A DNA stretch of 64,000 nt from Desulfovibrio gilichinskyi (GTDB lineage: Bacteria > Desulfobacterota > Desulfovibrionia > Desulfovibrionales > Desulfovibrionaceae), in NCBI RefSeq assembly GCF_900177375.1, contig NZ_FWZU01000008.1, forward strand, positions 1-64,000, written 5' to 3'. The stretch's first letter is position 1. Each line of letters opens with the position of its first letter. Shown in pieces: positions 54,933-64,000 of the stretch. Below the pieces are notes generated by a model, which saw only the letters and a program-made list of their open reading frames with translations, was not told the origin of the DNA and did not search any database. The translations under genes and the position numbers were made by a program.

Positions 54933-54964
54933 AAAGGGCCCAAACTTTACAGCTTGAGCCCTTT
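54933..54964 (-). terminator. Terminator after tRNA-Ser
   Basis: On the minus strand AAAGGGCTCAAG pairs with TTTGGGCCCTTT around a short loop, followed by AATTTT. It starts 5 bp after the tRNA 3' end. Confidence 0.75.
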
Positions 54965-54968
54965 AAAA

Positions 54969-55063
54969 TGGCGGAGAGGGTGGGATTCGAACCCACGTAC
55001 GGGGATGAACCCGTAACTCGATTTCGAGTCGAGCGCGTTACGGCCAGACTTCGCTACCTCTCC
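54969..55063 (-). tRNA. tRNA-Ser (anticodon CGA)
   Basis: The 95-nt minus-strand gene has acceptor stem GGAGAGG/CCTCTCC, discriminator G and an encoded CCA. The anticodon loop is CTCGAAA between CTCGA and TCGAG, so the anticodon is CGA (codon UCG). A long variable arm (TACGGGTTCATCCCCGTA) marks a class II tRNA, and the T loop is GTTCGAATC. Confidence 0.97.
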
Positions 55064-55213
55064 TCATATATATAGTGGCTGAAAAAGGACTTCCAGCCTT
55101 GGGGAAGTGGTAGTCATATACATTCTTGATGTGAGACGCAAGAATATTCAGGCAAAAAATTGTGAAAGTTTTTGAAGTATGGGTGGAAATATTCGGTGAA
55201 AAATAAATTTGAT

Positions 55214-55729
55214 TTATTTTCGTCTTTGCAGAAAAAAACTTTGCAGCATGGTCCTGCATTCGTCAGCGCGGACTCCGCCTAGTACCCAGAATTTGTGATT
55301 GGCGAAGGTCAGGTCTGTGCCTTCCATATTCGAGACAACTGCTCCGGCTTTAATATCCGGCGCACCGAAAATTATGCCTGCCACTCGTGCATGAATAATT
55401 GCTCCTAGGCACATTATGCACGGCTCAAGAGTCACGGCTAAGATTGTCCCTTGCGGTAATCGGTAATTGTTCAGACTGTTGCAGGCTGAGCGTAAACATT
55501 TAATTTCTGCGTGAGCGGACGGGTCGTAATCTGTGACCGGACTGTTGCTTCCGGTTCCTAAAATTTTGCCATCCTGCGAAAAAAGAGCCGCTCCTATGGG
55601 AACTTCTCCGTTACTGCGCGCAATAAAGCCCTGCCTCATAGCAACGTCCATCATGTCGCGCCATGTCTGGCCTTGCGGAGGTGTAACGGGCGGATTGCCG
55701 CGGATAATTATTTCATCAGGATTATTCAT
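55214..55729 (-). CDS. tadA: tRNA adenosine deaminase TadA
   Basis: The enzyme converts A34 to inosine in tRNA-Arg(ACG). The zinc-deaminase motifs are HAEIKCL (the His and catalytic Glu) and PCIMCLGAI (the two Cys). The 171-aa length is normal. The N-terminal ~25 residues are an extension before MMDVAMRQG, and the start has no strong ribosome-binding site, so it could be shorter. It lies 73 bp downstream of purQ. Confidence 0.92.
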   Translation of the reverse strand: MNNPDEIIIRGNPPVTPPQGQTWRDMMDVAMRQGFIARSNGEVPIGAALFSQDGKILGTGSNSPVTDYDPSAHAEIKCLRSACNSLNNYRLPQGTILAVTLEPCIMCLGAIIHARVAGIIFGAPDIKAGAVVSNMEGTDLTFANHKFWVLGGVRADECRTMLQSFFLQRRK

Positions 55730-55802
55730 AATAAAATTGGAGGAAGAAATTTAATTCTCCCTCCATATAAGCTGTAAACAATTAGAGACAGATAATCTCG
55801 TC

Positions 55803-56612
55803 TTAAATAGACTTAAGGTAATTTACGCCGCCTTCAAGCAGAGCAAGCCCCAGAGTAGGCACGTTGCCTCTTGTCCATTTAGGGTGATTGGTGGTGTGGT
55901 TAAATGCTTCAGGATGCGGCATAAGGCCTAATATGCGTCCGGAAGGGTCTGTCAGGCCGGCTATGCCGAGCGGAGAACCGTTCGGGTTGGCAGGGTATTC
56001 AAGAGTGACTTCACCGCTGTCTTCATCGATATATTGCAGCGCGATGAGATTTTTTTCTACCAATTGCTCTAGAAGGGCATCAGTGTCAGGAATTATTTTA
56101 CCTTCACCGTGACGAACCGGCAAATGTAGTGTTTTAATATTTTTTGTGAAAATACAAGGAGATTCCGGATTAGCTTTGAGATGTACCCAACGTGCTTCGA
56201 ACCTTGCGGAATCATTGTAACTAAGTGATACCTGACGGGTGAAATACTCACCGCCTACAGCAGGTAAAAGGCCGAGTTTTACTAAAAGTTGGAATCCGTT
56301 GCAGATGCCGAGAATAATTCCGCCATCTTCAAAGAATTTTTTAATCTGATCTACAAGCGGGGATCCGTCAGCAGTTTGTGCATGCTTCCAGCGAAGGGCG
56401 GCGGCCTGCGCAGCTCCGAGGTCGTCTCCATCAAGGAAACCACCGGGAAATATAAGATAATTATATCCTTCAAGGCTTGTTTTGCCTGCGGCAAGATCAG
56501 AAAAATATGTGATATCTACTTCGTCAGCTCCAGCTTTTTTTGCTGCGTGTGCTGATTCCTGTTCACAATTGGTTCCGTATCCGGTAATGACCAATACTTT
56601 AACGCGGGCCAT
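55803..56612 (-). CDS. purQ: Phosphoribosylformylglycinamidine synthase subunit PurQ
   Basis: This glutamine amidotransferase subunit serves purine synthesis. It has the class I GATase catalytic Cys in LGICNGFQLL, an IFPGGFLDGDD loop, and His/Glu of the triad in the C-terminal region (MPHPEAF). At 269 aa it is the longer PurQ type. AGGAGG lies upstream. No purL or purS gene is adjacent. Confidence 0.95.
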   Translation of the reverse strand: MARVKVLVITGYGTNCEQESAHAAKKAGADEVDITYFSDLAAGKTSLEGYNYLIFPGGFLDGDDLGAAQAAALRWKHAQTADGSPLVDQIKKFFEDGGIILGICNGFQLLVKLGLLPAVGGEYFTRQVSLSYNDSARFEARWVHLKANPESPCIFTKNIKTLHLPVRHGEGKIIPDTDALLEQLVEKNLIALQYIDEDSGEVTLEYPANPNGSPLGIAGLTDPSGRILGLMPHPEAFNHTTNHPKWTRGNVPTLGLALLEGGVNYLKSI

Positions 56613-56737
56613 ATATTTTCCCCTCCTAGGTTGACAATCGAAATATTCAGAGACTAGTTTGTCCGTGTTTTGAAGAGAGGAACATAATTGCGGCTCTGCT
56701 TTCCGTCAACAACCTATATTCCTCAGGACGTACCGCT

Positions 56738-56811
56738 AACACAAAAAAATGATGTCGGATACGCCTGAATGTAGGATGTTTACTGGGGTGGTATCGTTTT
56801 GTGTTTTTTTT
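56738..56811 (+). promoter_or_regulatory. Terminator hairpin in the pyrG leader
   Basis: AACACAAAA (56738-56746) pairs with TTTTGTGTT (56797-56805), extended by TGAT/ATCG after a 3-nt bulge and GATAC/GTATC further in. Eight T end at 56811, 81 bp before pyrG. The strong plus-strand terminator lies upstream of pyrG with no other gene to end, so attenuation of pyrG is likely. The long apical part could hold an alternative fold. Confidence 0.6.
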
Positions 56812-56871
56812 AAATACGACTTTATTCGCTGTGCATTTTGTTTTATGTACAGTGAGCGTTTAAATAAATAA

Positions 56872-58524
<1,653 letters not shown>

Positions 58525-58549
58525 GATTAATTTAGGGAGCTGAATTATT

Positions 58550-59362
58550 TTGACCCCTGATGAATTATATTCCAAAAGTGTGCAGGGCCCGTTTATATTA
58601 GCGGGGCCCTGCGCCCTTGAAAGTTTCGAAGTAGCAATGAGCACTGCTAAAGTTCTGGCAGAGATAGCCTCACGTCTGGATGTGACGGTTATTTTTAAAA
58701 GCTCTTTTGATAAAGCAAACAGAACCTCTGTTGATTCTTTCAGAGGTCCGGGACTTGATGAAGGGGTGAAATGGCTTGCCCGCATCAAAGAAGAGACCGG
58801 TTTGCCTATCGTTACCGATATCCATTTACCTGAACAGGCTGCGCCCGTCGCCGCTGTTGTAGATGTTTTGCAGATTCCGGCATTCCTGTGCAGGCAGACG
58901 GATCTTCTTGTCGCGGCAGGAAAAACTGGGCGCGTTGTTAATGTCAAAAAAGGACAGTTTGTCGCTCCGCAGGATATGGCCCATGTGGTCGGAAAAATCC
59001 GCTCCACAGGCAATAACCGTATCTGGCTGACAGAGCGCGGTGCCAGCTTCGGCTATCACAATCTAGTTGTCGATATGCGTTCTCTTTCAATTATGAAAGA
59101 TCTCGGATGTCCTGTTGTTTTTGATGCAACTCATTCTGTGCAGCTTCCCAGCGGTCTCGGCGGAAAATCCGGCGGACAGCGGGAATTTGTGCCGGTTTTG
59201 TCGCGTTGTGCTGTTGCCGGAGGAGCTTCCGGTGTTTTCATGGAAGTTCATCCTGATCCTGATTGTGCTCTTTGCGACGGTCCGAACAGCTGGCCGCTTG
59301 ATAAAACGGAAGACCTGATTAAAGATTTACTTGCCGGGTGGAGCATTAAATATGCATGTTGA
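58550..59362 (+). CDS. kdsA: 3-deoxy-D-manno-octulosonate 8-phosphate synthase
   Basis: The enzyme condenses arabinose-5-phosphate and PEP to Kdo8P for LPS. Motifs include [39 protein letters not shown] and the NVKKGQF loop. It starts with TTG, GGGAG about 12 nt upstream. Length is 270 aa. It overlaps kdsC by 11 bp. The FLCRQTDLL Cys suggests the metal-dependent subtype. Confidence 0.95.
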   Translation: MTPDELYSKSVQGPFILAGPCALESFEVAMSTAKVLAEIASRLDVTVIFKSSFDKANRTSVDSFRGPGLDEGVKWLARIKEETGLPIVTDIHLPEQAAPVAAVVDVLQIPAFLCRQTDLLVAAGKTGRVVNVKKGQFVAPQDMAHVVGKIRSTGNNRIWLTERGASFGYHNLVVDMRSLSIMKDLGCPVVFDATHSVQLPSGLGGKSGGQREFVPVLSRCAVAGGASGVFMEVHPDPDCALCDGPNSWPLDKTEDLIKDLLAGWSIKYAC

Positions 59363-59873
59363 GAAATTGGCAGCTAAAATTAAGCTCCTTATTCTGGATG
59401 TTGACGGAGTCCTTACTGATGGAGGTCTTTACTACGACCATCAGGGAAATGTGACTAAACGTTTTAACGTTCAGGATGGTCTCGGGATTAAGTTTGCACA
59501 GCAGGCTGGGCTTCAGCTTGCTGTTATAACTGGTCTTAACCACGGCGCAGTAGAGAATCGCATTAAAGAACTGGGAATTACAGAATATTATCCCGGACAG
59601 CGTAAAAAACTTCCTTTCTATGAAAAGCTGATACAAGAAAAAGGGCTTAAACCGGAAGAAGTCGCCTATATTGGAGACGACTGGATTGATGTCCCGGTGA
59701 TGCTTAAAGTAGGATTGCCTATGGCTGTTTGCAATGCTCAGCCTGAAGTTATCGGTATTTCCAAGTGGGTTTCCAAAAAGCCCGGCGGTCATGGAGCTGT
59801 AAGAGAAGCAATTGCCTTTCTGCTTGATTGTCAGGGACTCCTTGAGAATATCTGGCTCGAGTGGGCCGAATAA
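59352..59873 (+). CDS. kdsC: 3-deoxy-D-manno-octulosonate 8-phosphate phosphatase
   Basis: This HAD-family phosphatase releases Kdo from Kdo8P, the step after KdsA. The first HAD motif is [12 protein letters not shown], and motif IV is [12 protein letters not shown]. It is capless, as KdsC is (173 aa). The start at 59352 has GGAG upstream and overlaps the kdsA end. Its stop abuts the lptC start (TAAATG). Confidence 0.95.
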   Translation: MHVEKLAAKIKLLILDVDGVLTDGGLYYDHQGNVTKRFNVQDGLGIKFAQQAGLQLAVITGLNHGAVENRIKELGITEYYPGQRKKLPFYEKLIQEKGLKPEEVAYIGDDWIDVPVMLKVGLPMAVCNAQPEVIGISKWVSKKPGGHGAVREAIAFLLDCQGLLENIWLEWAE

Positions 59874-60461
59874 ATGGGCCGGATCAGCTCTGTTTGCGTG
59901 CTTCTTGCTGTGCTTTTTACCGGTATTGTTACCGGTACACTGCTTGGAAGTAAGTTTGCTCCGCGCCCACCTATGGCCGGTGGCCCGATCGATCCTCCTC
60001 CGCTGGGAGATGGTAGCAATTCTGATGTTTCTGCCGAAGGGATTGAATTGGTTCAGGGAACAGGCGGGGATATCGAGTGGGTTCTTCGCGCGGGAAATGC
60101 CGATTACGATCAGGAAAACGGTATTGTTAAAGCAGATAAGCCAAAAGTTACATATTATTTAGGCCGTGATAGAAAAAAAGTTTATGTCAAGGCTCTTTAT
60201 GGCGAAGTCAGTCAGCAAGGCAAGGGTCTCAAATTATGGGATCATGTTGAAGGTCATTATGAAGATATGAGGCTTCAATCTGATAAGCTGGATTTCAATC
60301 CTAAAGAAAATCTCATTTTTCTTGAAGGGAATGTAAAAGTTCAAAGCCCTTCGATCTATATTAGTTCTCAAAAAGTTAAAGTTGACTTAAAAACCAGAGA
60401 AATAATGATTGAAGACGGAGTGGAAGCCCTTATAGCACCTGATACGGTAGCAATGCCATAG
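59874..60461 (+). CDS. lptC: LPS export protein LptC
   Basis: This 195-aa bitopic inner-membrane protein has one N-terminal helix (VCVLLAVLFTGIVTGTLLG) and a periplasmic beta-jellyroll domain (LptC/OstA-like). It links the LptBFG pump to periplasmic LptA. The identification rests on topology, DUF1239-like residues (VKADKPKVTYYL, LKLWDHVEGHYEDMRLQSDKLDFNPKENLIFLEG region) and its place between kdsC and lptA. Confidence 0.9.
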   Translation: MGRISSVCVLLAVLFTGIVTGTLLGSKFAPRPPMAGGPIDPPPLGDGSNSDVSAEGIELVQGTGGDIEWVLRAGNADYDQENGIVKADKPKVTYYLGRDRKKVYVKALYGEVSQQGKGLKLWDHVEGHYEDMRLQSDKLDFNPKENLIFLEGNVKVQSPSIYISSQKVKVDLKTREIMIEDGVEALIAPDTVAMP

Positions 60462-60477
60462 TAGAAGCGAGTATAAA

Positions 60478-62124
60478 TTGAGTAGCATATCTGAAAATAA
60501 ATCATTGTTTCGCAGTTTCTGTCAGGCTGCATTCACGGCCTTTGCATATACTGCTTCGGCACTTATTTGTGCGGTATTATTTTTCCCTTTTTTTACAACT
60601 GATTCTATAGCCCATGCTGCAAAGGCAGAGCTTATGATCACTCAGTCTATCGCTAATATTAGAGAAAACCCTGATTTGAAAGCTGAAGTTGTCTGGGTTT
60701 TATCACCTGCGGAAAGTTTCAGTGTCGGTAAAGAGAAAGGCGGATGGCTCCCTGTTTATCCGGCTTCATCAAATTTGTCAGACTCACTTGTCGGTTATAT
60801 TTCTAAAAAAATTGTTGTTCCCGCTGCTAAAAACAGCCCCGTCGTTGACTGGGGTGATGTCAGATACGTGGGAACCCCTCTTGAGTATCACGCAGAGCGT
60901 TCTTTAAAATCAGCTGTCGCCGGTAAATTAGCAGAAGGCGATAAAATTAAAGTCGGCTTTTTGCATGGCGGCTGGTACGCAGTTTTTAATGCTGACAAAC
61001 CTGTTGTTTCGGAAAATGATGCTCTGGGTTTTGTTAAGGAAAGTTCTGTTAATATCAATCTTGATGATGCCAGAATTAGATATGCTGTACGAAAAATAAA
61101 TGTAATTAAAAAGCCTGTTGCATCGTCTAAAGCTGTAGGCGTTCTGAATCCTGGGTACCGTGCACAGGTCGGGAAAGAAAAGGGCGGAATGTACGCTCTT
61201 TATCGTATAGATACTATGGTAAAAGAAGATACTCCGGTGTGGGGATATGCTTGGGGACCATTTCTTGCTGCTTATCCTAAAAATCTGGAAAAGAAAAAAA
61301 TGGCGGGAATTGATACCCGTAAAGCTGAGCTGGAAGCTGAACAGAAAAAGAAAGAAGTTGAACTGAAAGAACGCGCCGACTCGCTTGCTTCCATGGATAA
61401 AGCTATGGATGCGGTTGTAAACGCACCGATTGTGACTAAATCAATGTTTGCTCAGGCTGTTCTTAATGTCCGTTCCGAACCTGATGTTAAGTCGCTTATT
61501 GTGGACAAACTTGAATTAGGGCAGGCGGTACTCGTCGGACCTGAAGAAGGTAAGTGGTTCCCTATTTTTAAGGCCGGAGATACTCCTGATAGCAAAATGG
61601 AGATAGTCGGGTATGTTTATAACGCATATTTGAGTACAGAACCTCCTGCAGAAGTTAAAAAGGAAGCACCCGCTAAGAAACGTGTTCCAGGCGGCCCAGA
61701 TGAAGTGCCTATTAAAATCACTTCCAAAAAGATGACTTTCAGTGAGAATAAGAATCAAATCACTTTTTCCGGCGATGTAACAGTTGTAAGACTTGATGTT
61801 ACCTTAACGTCGGATACTCTTACCGCTATGTTAAAATCAGGCGGAGATTCTCTTAAAGATACCCAAAATAAAATTAAAGAAATTATAGCAACAGGCAGCG
61901 TAAATGTTGTTATGAATAATCGCAAAGGTTCATGCGATAAACTGACTTTTGTTGTAGGTGATTCGATTATCCTTATGGAAGGGAATGCAAAGCTGCAAGA
62001 CGGTCCTAACTTAGTTCAAGGTAATTTGATCAAGTTTTATCTGAAAGACAACCGTTCTGAAGTTGTCGGTGGTGATAAGCCTGTTGAAGCAATCTTTTTC
62101 ACTCCTAAAAATGTCGCTCCATAG
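60478..62124 (+). CDS. lptA: LptA-domain protein with four SH3-like repeats
   Basis: Only residues about 409-548 are an LptA/OstA domain (IKITSKKMTFSENKNQITF; VVMNNRKGSCDKLTF), the periplasmic LPS bridge. Before it come an N-terminal hydrophobic segment (22-40) and four SH3-like repeats (about 51-112, 126-195, 200-265, 322-388), several with WVLxPGE/VGKEKGGW-like residues. A charged helix (270-315) lies between repeats 3 and 4. LptA is normally ~180 aa, so this 548-aa form is unusual. SH3-like modules may bind peptidoglycan or partner proteins. It starts with TTG; the site is weak. Confidence 0.85.
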   Translation: MSSISENKSLFRSFCQAAFTAFAYTASALICAVLFFPFFTTDSIAHAAKAELMITQSIANIRENPDLKAEVVWVLSPAESFSVGKEKGGWLPVYPASSNLSDSLVGYISKKIVVPAAKNSPVVDWGDVRYVGTPLEYHAERSLKSAVAGKLAEGDKIKVGFLHGGWYAVFNADKPVVSENDALGFVKESSVNINLDDARIRYAVRKINVIKKPVASSKAVGVLNPGYRAQVGKEKGGMYALYRIDTMVKEDTPVWGYAWGPFLAAYPKNLEKKKMAGIDTRKAELEAEQKKKEVELKERADSLASMDKAMDAVVNAPIVTKSMFAQAVLNVRSEPDVKSLIVDKLELGQAVLVGPEEGKWFPIFKAGDTPDSKMEIVGYVYNAYLSTEPPAEVKKEAPAKKRVPGGPDEVPIKITSKKMTFSENKNQITFSGDVTVVRLDVTLTSDTLTAMLKSGGDSLKDTQNKIKEIIATGSVNVVMNNRKGSCDKLTFVVGDSIILMEGNAKLQDGPNLVQGNLIKFYLKDNRSEVVGGDKPVEAIFFTPKNVAP

Positions 62125-62154
62125 TTTTTTATTAACAAATTTTATAGGATTTAT

Positions 62155-62877
62155 ATGTCTTCGATAATCGCCAACAAGCTGGTTAAAAACTACGGACAGA
62201 AAGAAGTTGTTCGCGGTATAAGCTTAAATGTTAAAGAAGGTGAAGTTGTAGGTTTACTTGGTCCTAACGGAGCAGGTAAAACCACCACTTTCTATATGCT
62301 TGTGGGTGTTGTTAAGCCTACTTCCGGCGATGTTTATCTTAATAAAAATCAGATCACCCGCTGGCCGCTGCATGAAAGAGCAAGGCATGGAATCAGTTAT
62401 CTTCCGCAGGAAAGTTCTATATTTAAGAAGCTTTCAGTTCGTAAAAATCTGGAAATTATTATTGAGCATACCGGTCTTTCCGGTAAAGCAATCCCTATGC
62501 GGGCGAATCAGCTTTTGGATCAGCTCGGAATTTTGCGGCTGGCAGAACAGAAAGCTCTTTACCTTTCCGGCGGTGAGCGCCGCCGTCTTGAGATTGCAAG
62601 GGCTCTTATTAATGATCCCAAATTCATTCTGCTTGATGAGCCGTTTGCAGGGATTGACCCTATCGCGGTTATTGAAATTCAGGATATCATTTCTTCGCTC
62701 AAAGATATGGGACTCGGAATTCTTATTTCAGACCATAATGTCAGAGAAACATTAAGTATCTGTGACCGGGCTTATTTGGTATATGAAGGGCGCGTAATTT
62801 TGAACGGTGCTCCGGCGAGCATTGTAAAAAATTCCAAGGCACGCCGTTTATACCTCGGAGACAGTTTCAGTCTCTGA
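62155..62877 (+). CDS. lptB: LPS export ABC transporter ATPase
   Basis: The 240-aa ATPase drives LPS extraction with LptFG (not in the window). Walker A is GPNGAGKTT near 37, signature YLSGGERRRLEIARAL, Walker B FILLDEPFAGIDPIAV, all with the LptB-specific spacing; HNVRETL has the H-loop. It is co-transcribed with lptC-lptA. Confidence 0.96.
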   Translation: MSSIIANKLVKNYGQKEVVRGISLNVKEGEVVGLLGPNGAGKTTTFYMLVGVVKPTSGDVYLNKNQITRWPLHERARHGISYLPQESSIFKKLSVRKNLEIIIEHTGLSGKAIPMRANQLLDQLGILRLAEQKALYLSGGERRRLEIARALINDPKFILLDEPFAGIDPIAVIEIQDIISSLKDMGLGILISDHNVRETLSICDRAYLVYEGRVILNGAPASIVKNSKARRLYLGDSFSL

Positions 62878-63249
62878 TTTCTTGCTGCATGCTTTGTTTA
62901 CGATCATATTCCCCCTTTTGGCCGGAAGATTTTGCGCGCATTCTGACCATTTTATCTTATCGGTTCTTGCTATAGCCCCCACTCAATTTAAGTAAATTTA
63001 CCAATGTAGATTTACACTGACGCAGAACATTGGTACACTTTTTTCATGTACAATTTTAAAATTTGAAAGGTCCTGAAATTACGGATAAATATGTACTAAT
63101 TCTTGCATGAGCTTCCTTAGTGTGGCATACTTAAATCAAGCTCAACGACAAGAAAAACATTTTTTTTGAAAATTTGTTGAAGGCCAATTTTATTGATCTG
63201 AATAATGTAAAAGATACTGCTTAAGCATATCAGAGGGTGGCAGGAATAT
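62878..63249. other. Intergenic region, lptB-rpoN
   Basis: These 372 bp carry a terminator-like hairpin (62999-63044) and AT-rich sequence likely to hold an rpoN promoter. No ORF with a ribosome-binding site and no tRNA is seen. TGGCATACTTAAATC near 63123 starts like a sigma-54 site but lacks GC at -12. Confidence 0.5.
62999..63044 (+). terminator. Terminator-like hairpin after lptB
   Basis: TACCAATGT (62999-63007) pairs with ACATTGGTA (63027-63035), followed by CACTTTTTT. The stem is perfect but AT-rich, so termination may be partial. Confidence 0.5.
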
Positions 63250-64000
63250 ATGGGACTGGAACTTAGACAACAATTAAAGCTTTCGCAGCAGCTGGTGATG
63301 ACTCCTCAGTTGCAGCAGGCAATTAAATTGTTGCAGCTCTCCCGATTAGAACTGCTTGATACTGTTCAGCAGGAGTTGCTTGAAAATCCTATACTTGAAG
63401 AGGCTGAGGCTTTAGAACGGACTGACAGCCCTGATACTGAGGCAGGAACCGCAACGGCAGAAGATATTGCTATATCCCGTGAGGCTGACTGGGATAATTA
63501 TCTCGGCGAATTTTCCAGTACTTCCAAGCAGGCCGGAACTAAAGAAACGGAGTCTCTTGACGAAGGGATGTCTTTTGAAGCACGGATGACCAAGGCAACC
63601 ACACTTGAAGGTCATTTATCGTGGCAGCTGTGTCTTTCAAATTTTACAGAGAAAGAGCTTGTTGTCGGTGAGTGTATTATAGGTAATTTAAGCAGTAATG
63701 GGTTTTTACGAATTGAATTAGATGATATTTGTGAGACATGCCATGCCGAAATGGAAGATGTTGAAAGGGTTCTGAACCGAATTCAAAGATTTGATCCTGT
63801 CGGAGTTGCAGCCCGTAGCCCACAGGAATGTTTGCTTATTCAGCTAGAGGTTCTGCGTCTTGATGATGACCCTATCCTTGTTTCGCTGGTTAGAGATCAT
63901 TTAGAAGATTTAGAGAAGAATAGATACAAGCCTCTTGCTCGAAAGTTTAAGCTTAGTATGGAAGATCTCAAGAGCTATATTGACCTGATGCAAACTCTTG
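63250..64000 (+). CDS. rpoN: RNA polymerase sigma-54 factor (5' part, cut by window end)
   Basis: From the ATG at 63250 (AGG at 5-6 nt) an open frame runs to the window end. The Gln/Leu-rich region I is plain (LKLSQQLVMTPQLQQAIKLL), followed by an acidic region II and the start of the core-binding domain (FDPVGVAARSPQECLLIQL). The C-terminal HTH and RpoN box are outside. Its place after lptB is the common proteobacterial order. It would serve the sigma-54 promoter seen before glnN. Confidence 0.97.
   Translation, partial: MGLELRQQLKLSQQLVMTPQLQQAIKLLQLSRLELLDTVQQELLENPILEEAEALERTDSPDTEAGTATAEDIAISREADWDNYLGEFSSTSKQAGTKETESLDEGMSFEARMTKATTLEGHLSWQLCLSNFTEKELVVGECIIGNLSSNGFLRIELDDICETCHAEMEDVERVLNRIQRFDPVGVAARSPQECLLIQLEVLRLDDDPILVSLVRDHLEDLEKNRYKPLARKFKLSMEDLKSYIDLMQTL

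Noticed and set aside
63123-63140. Sigma-54 promoter upstream of rpoN
   Set aside because: GGC at -24 is present, but the -12 GC is missing at the required spacing.

Overview
The window is about 64 kb of a low-to-mid GC Gram-negative chromosome. Gene content and order point to a sulfate reducer of the Desulfovibrionaceae, probably a marine, lower-GC lineage. The markers are an RluA pseudouridine synthase fused to dephospho-CoA kinase, a secreted CbiK cobaltochelatase in a cobalamin-riboswitch transport operon, a nickel ABC operon behind a delta-proteobacterial NikR-type palindrome, and the block pyrG-kdsA-kdsC-lptC-lptA-lptB-rpoN. This assignment is inference from family knowledge; no rRNA gene or database search supports it.

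Layout. 0-6.5 kb: an AT-rich amidohydrolase gene sits between two identical 157-bp copies of the clpB 3' end and terminator, followed by clpB, cbpM, cbpA and a rhomboid protease (all minus strand). 6.5-8.5 kb: a candidate structured RNA with its own promoter and terminator, then rluA-coaE. 8.6-12.4 kb: upp-uraA, mnmA, tag. 12.5-18.7 kb: psd-pssA and leuA-leuC-leuD-leuB. 18.8-25.2 kb: a MATE exporter, a cobalamin riboswitch controlling cbiK-btuC-btuD-btuF-cbiL, and a GIY-YIG protein. 25.5-31.1 kb: ABC-F ATPase, mutT, metF, asd and a class IV aminotransferase. 31.2-36.3 kb: a CAT-like acetyltransferase, two glycosyltransferases, a small lipoprotein and a secreted unknown. 36.5-41.5 kb: type III glutamine synthetase with a sigma-54 promoter, divergent from glnHPQ. 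41.7-48.3 kb: small and accessory genes (EF-hand secreted protein, BFD-like 2Fe-2S protein, hemerythrin, RRM protein with a structured leader, MFS, atypical SDR, YitT, pentapeptide protein). 48.4-53.5 kb: nikABCDE. 53.7-56.6 kb: DUF1566 protein, tRNA-Ser(CGA), tadA, purQ. 56.7-64 kb: pyrG and the Kdo/LPS-transport operon, ending inside rpoN.

How the genes connect. Cobalt and nickel supply are both represented: riboswitch-controlled corrinoid or metal uptake, and a NikR-box nickel ABC system. Nitrogen supply links glnN and glnHPQ with rpoN at the right edge. KdsA/KdsC and LptC/LptA/LptB form an envelope-biogenesis operon, and its LptA carries four SH3-like repeats. Phospholipid synthesis (psd-pssA) runs directly into leucine biosynthesis.

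Most notable signals: (1) a recent gene insertion marked by a perfect duplication of the clpB tail, with a possible older parallel around the DUF1566 gene; (2) an uncharacterised RNA of about 210 nt at 6553-6764; (3) a second structured, terminated leader RNA before the RRM gene; (4) a long terminator hairpin in front of pyrG; (5) the SH3-LptA fusion. I found no transposase, integrase, prophage, CRISPR array or rRNA.
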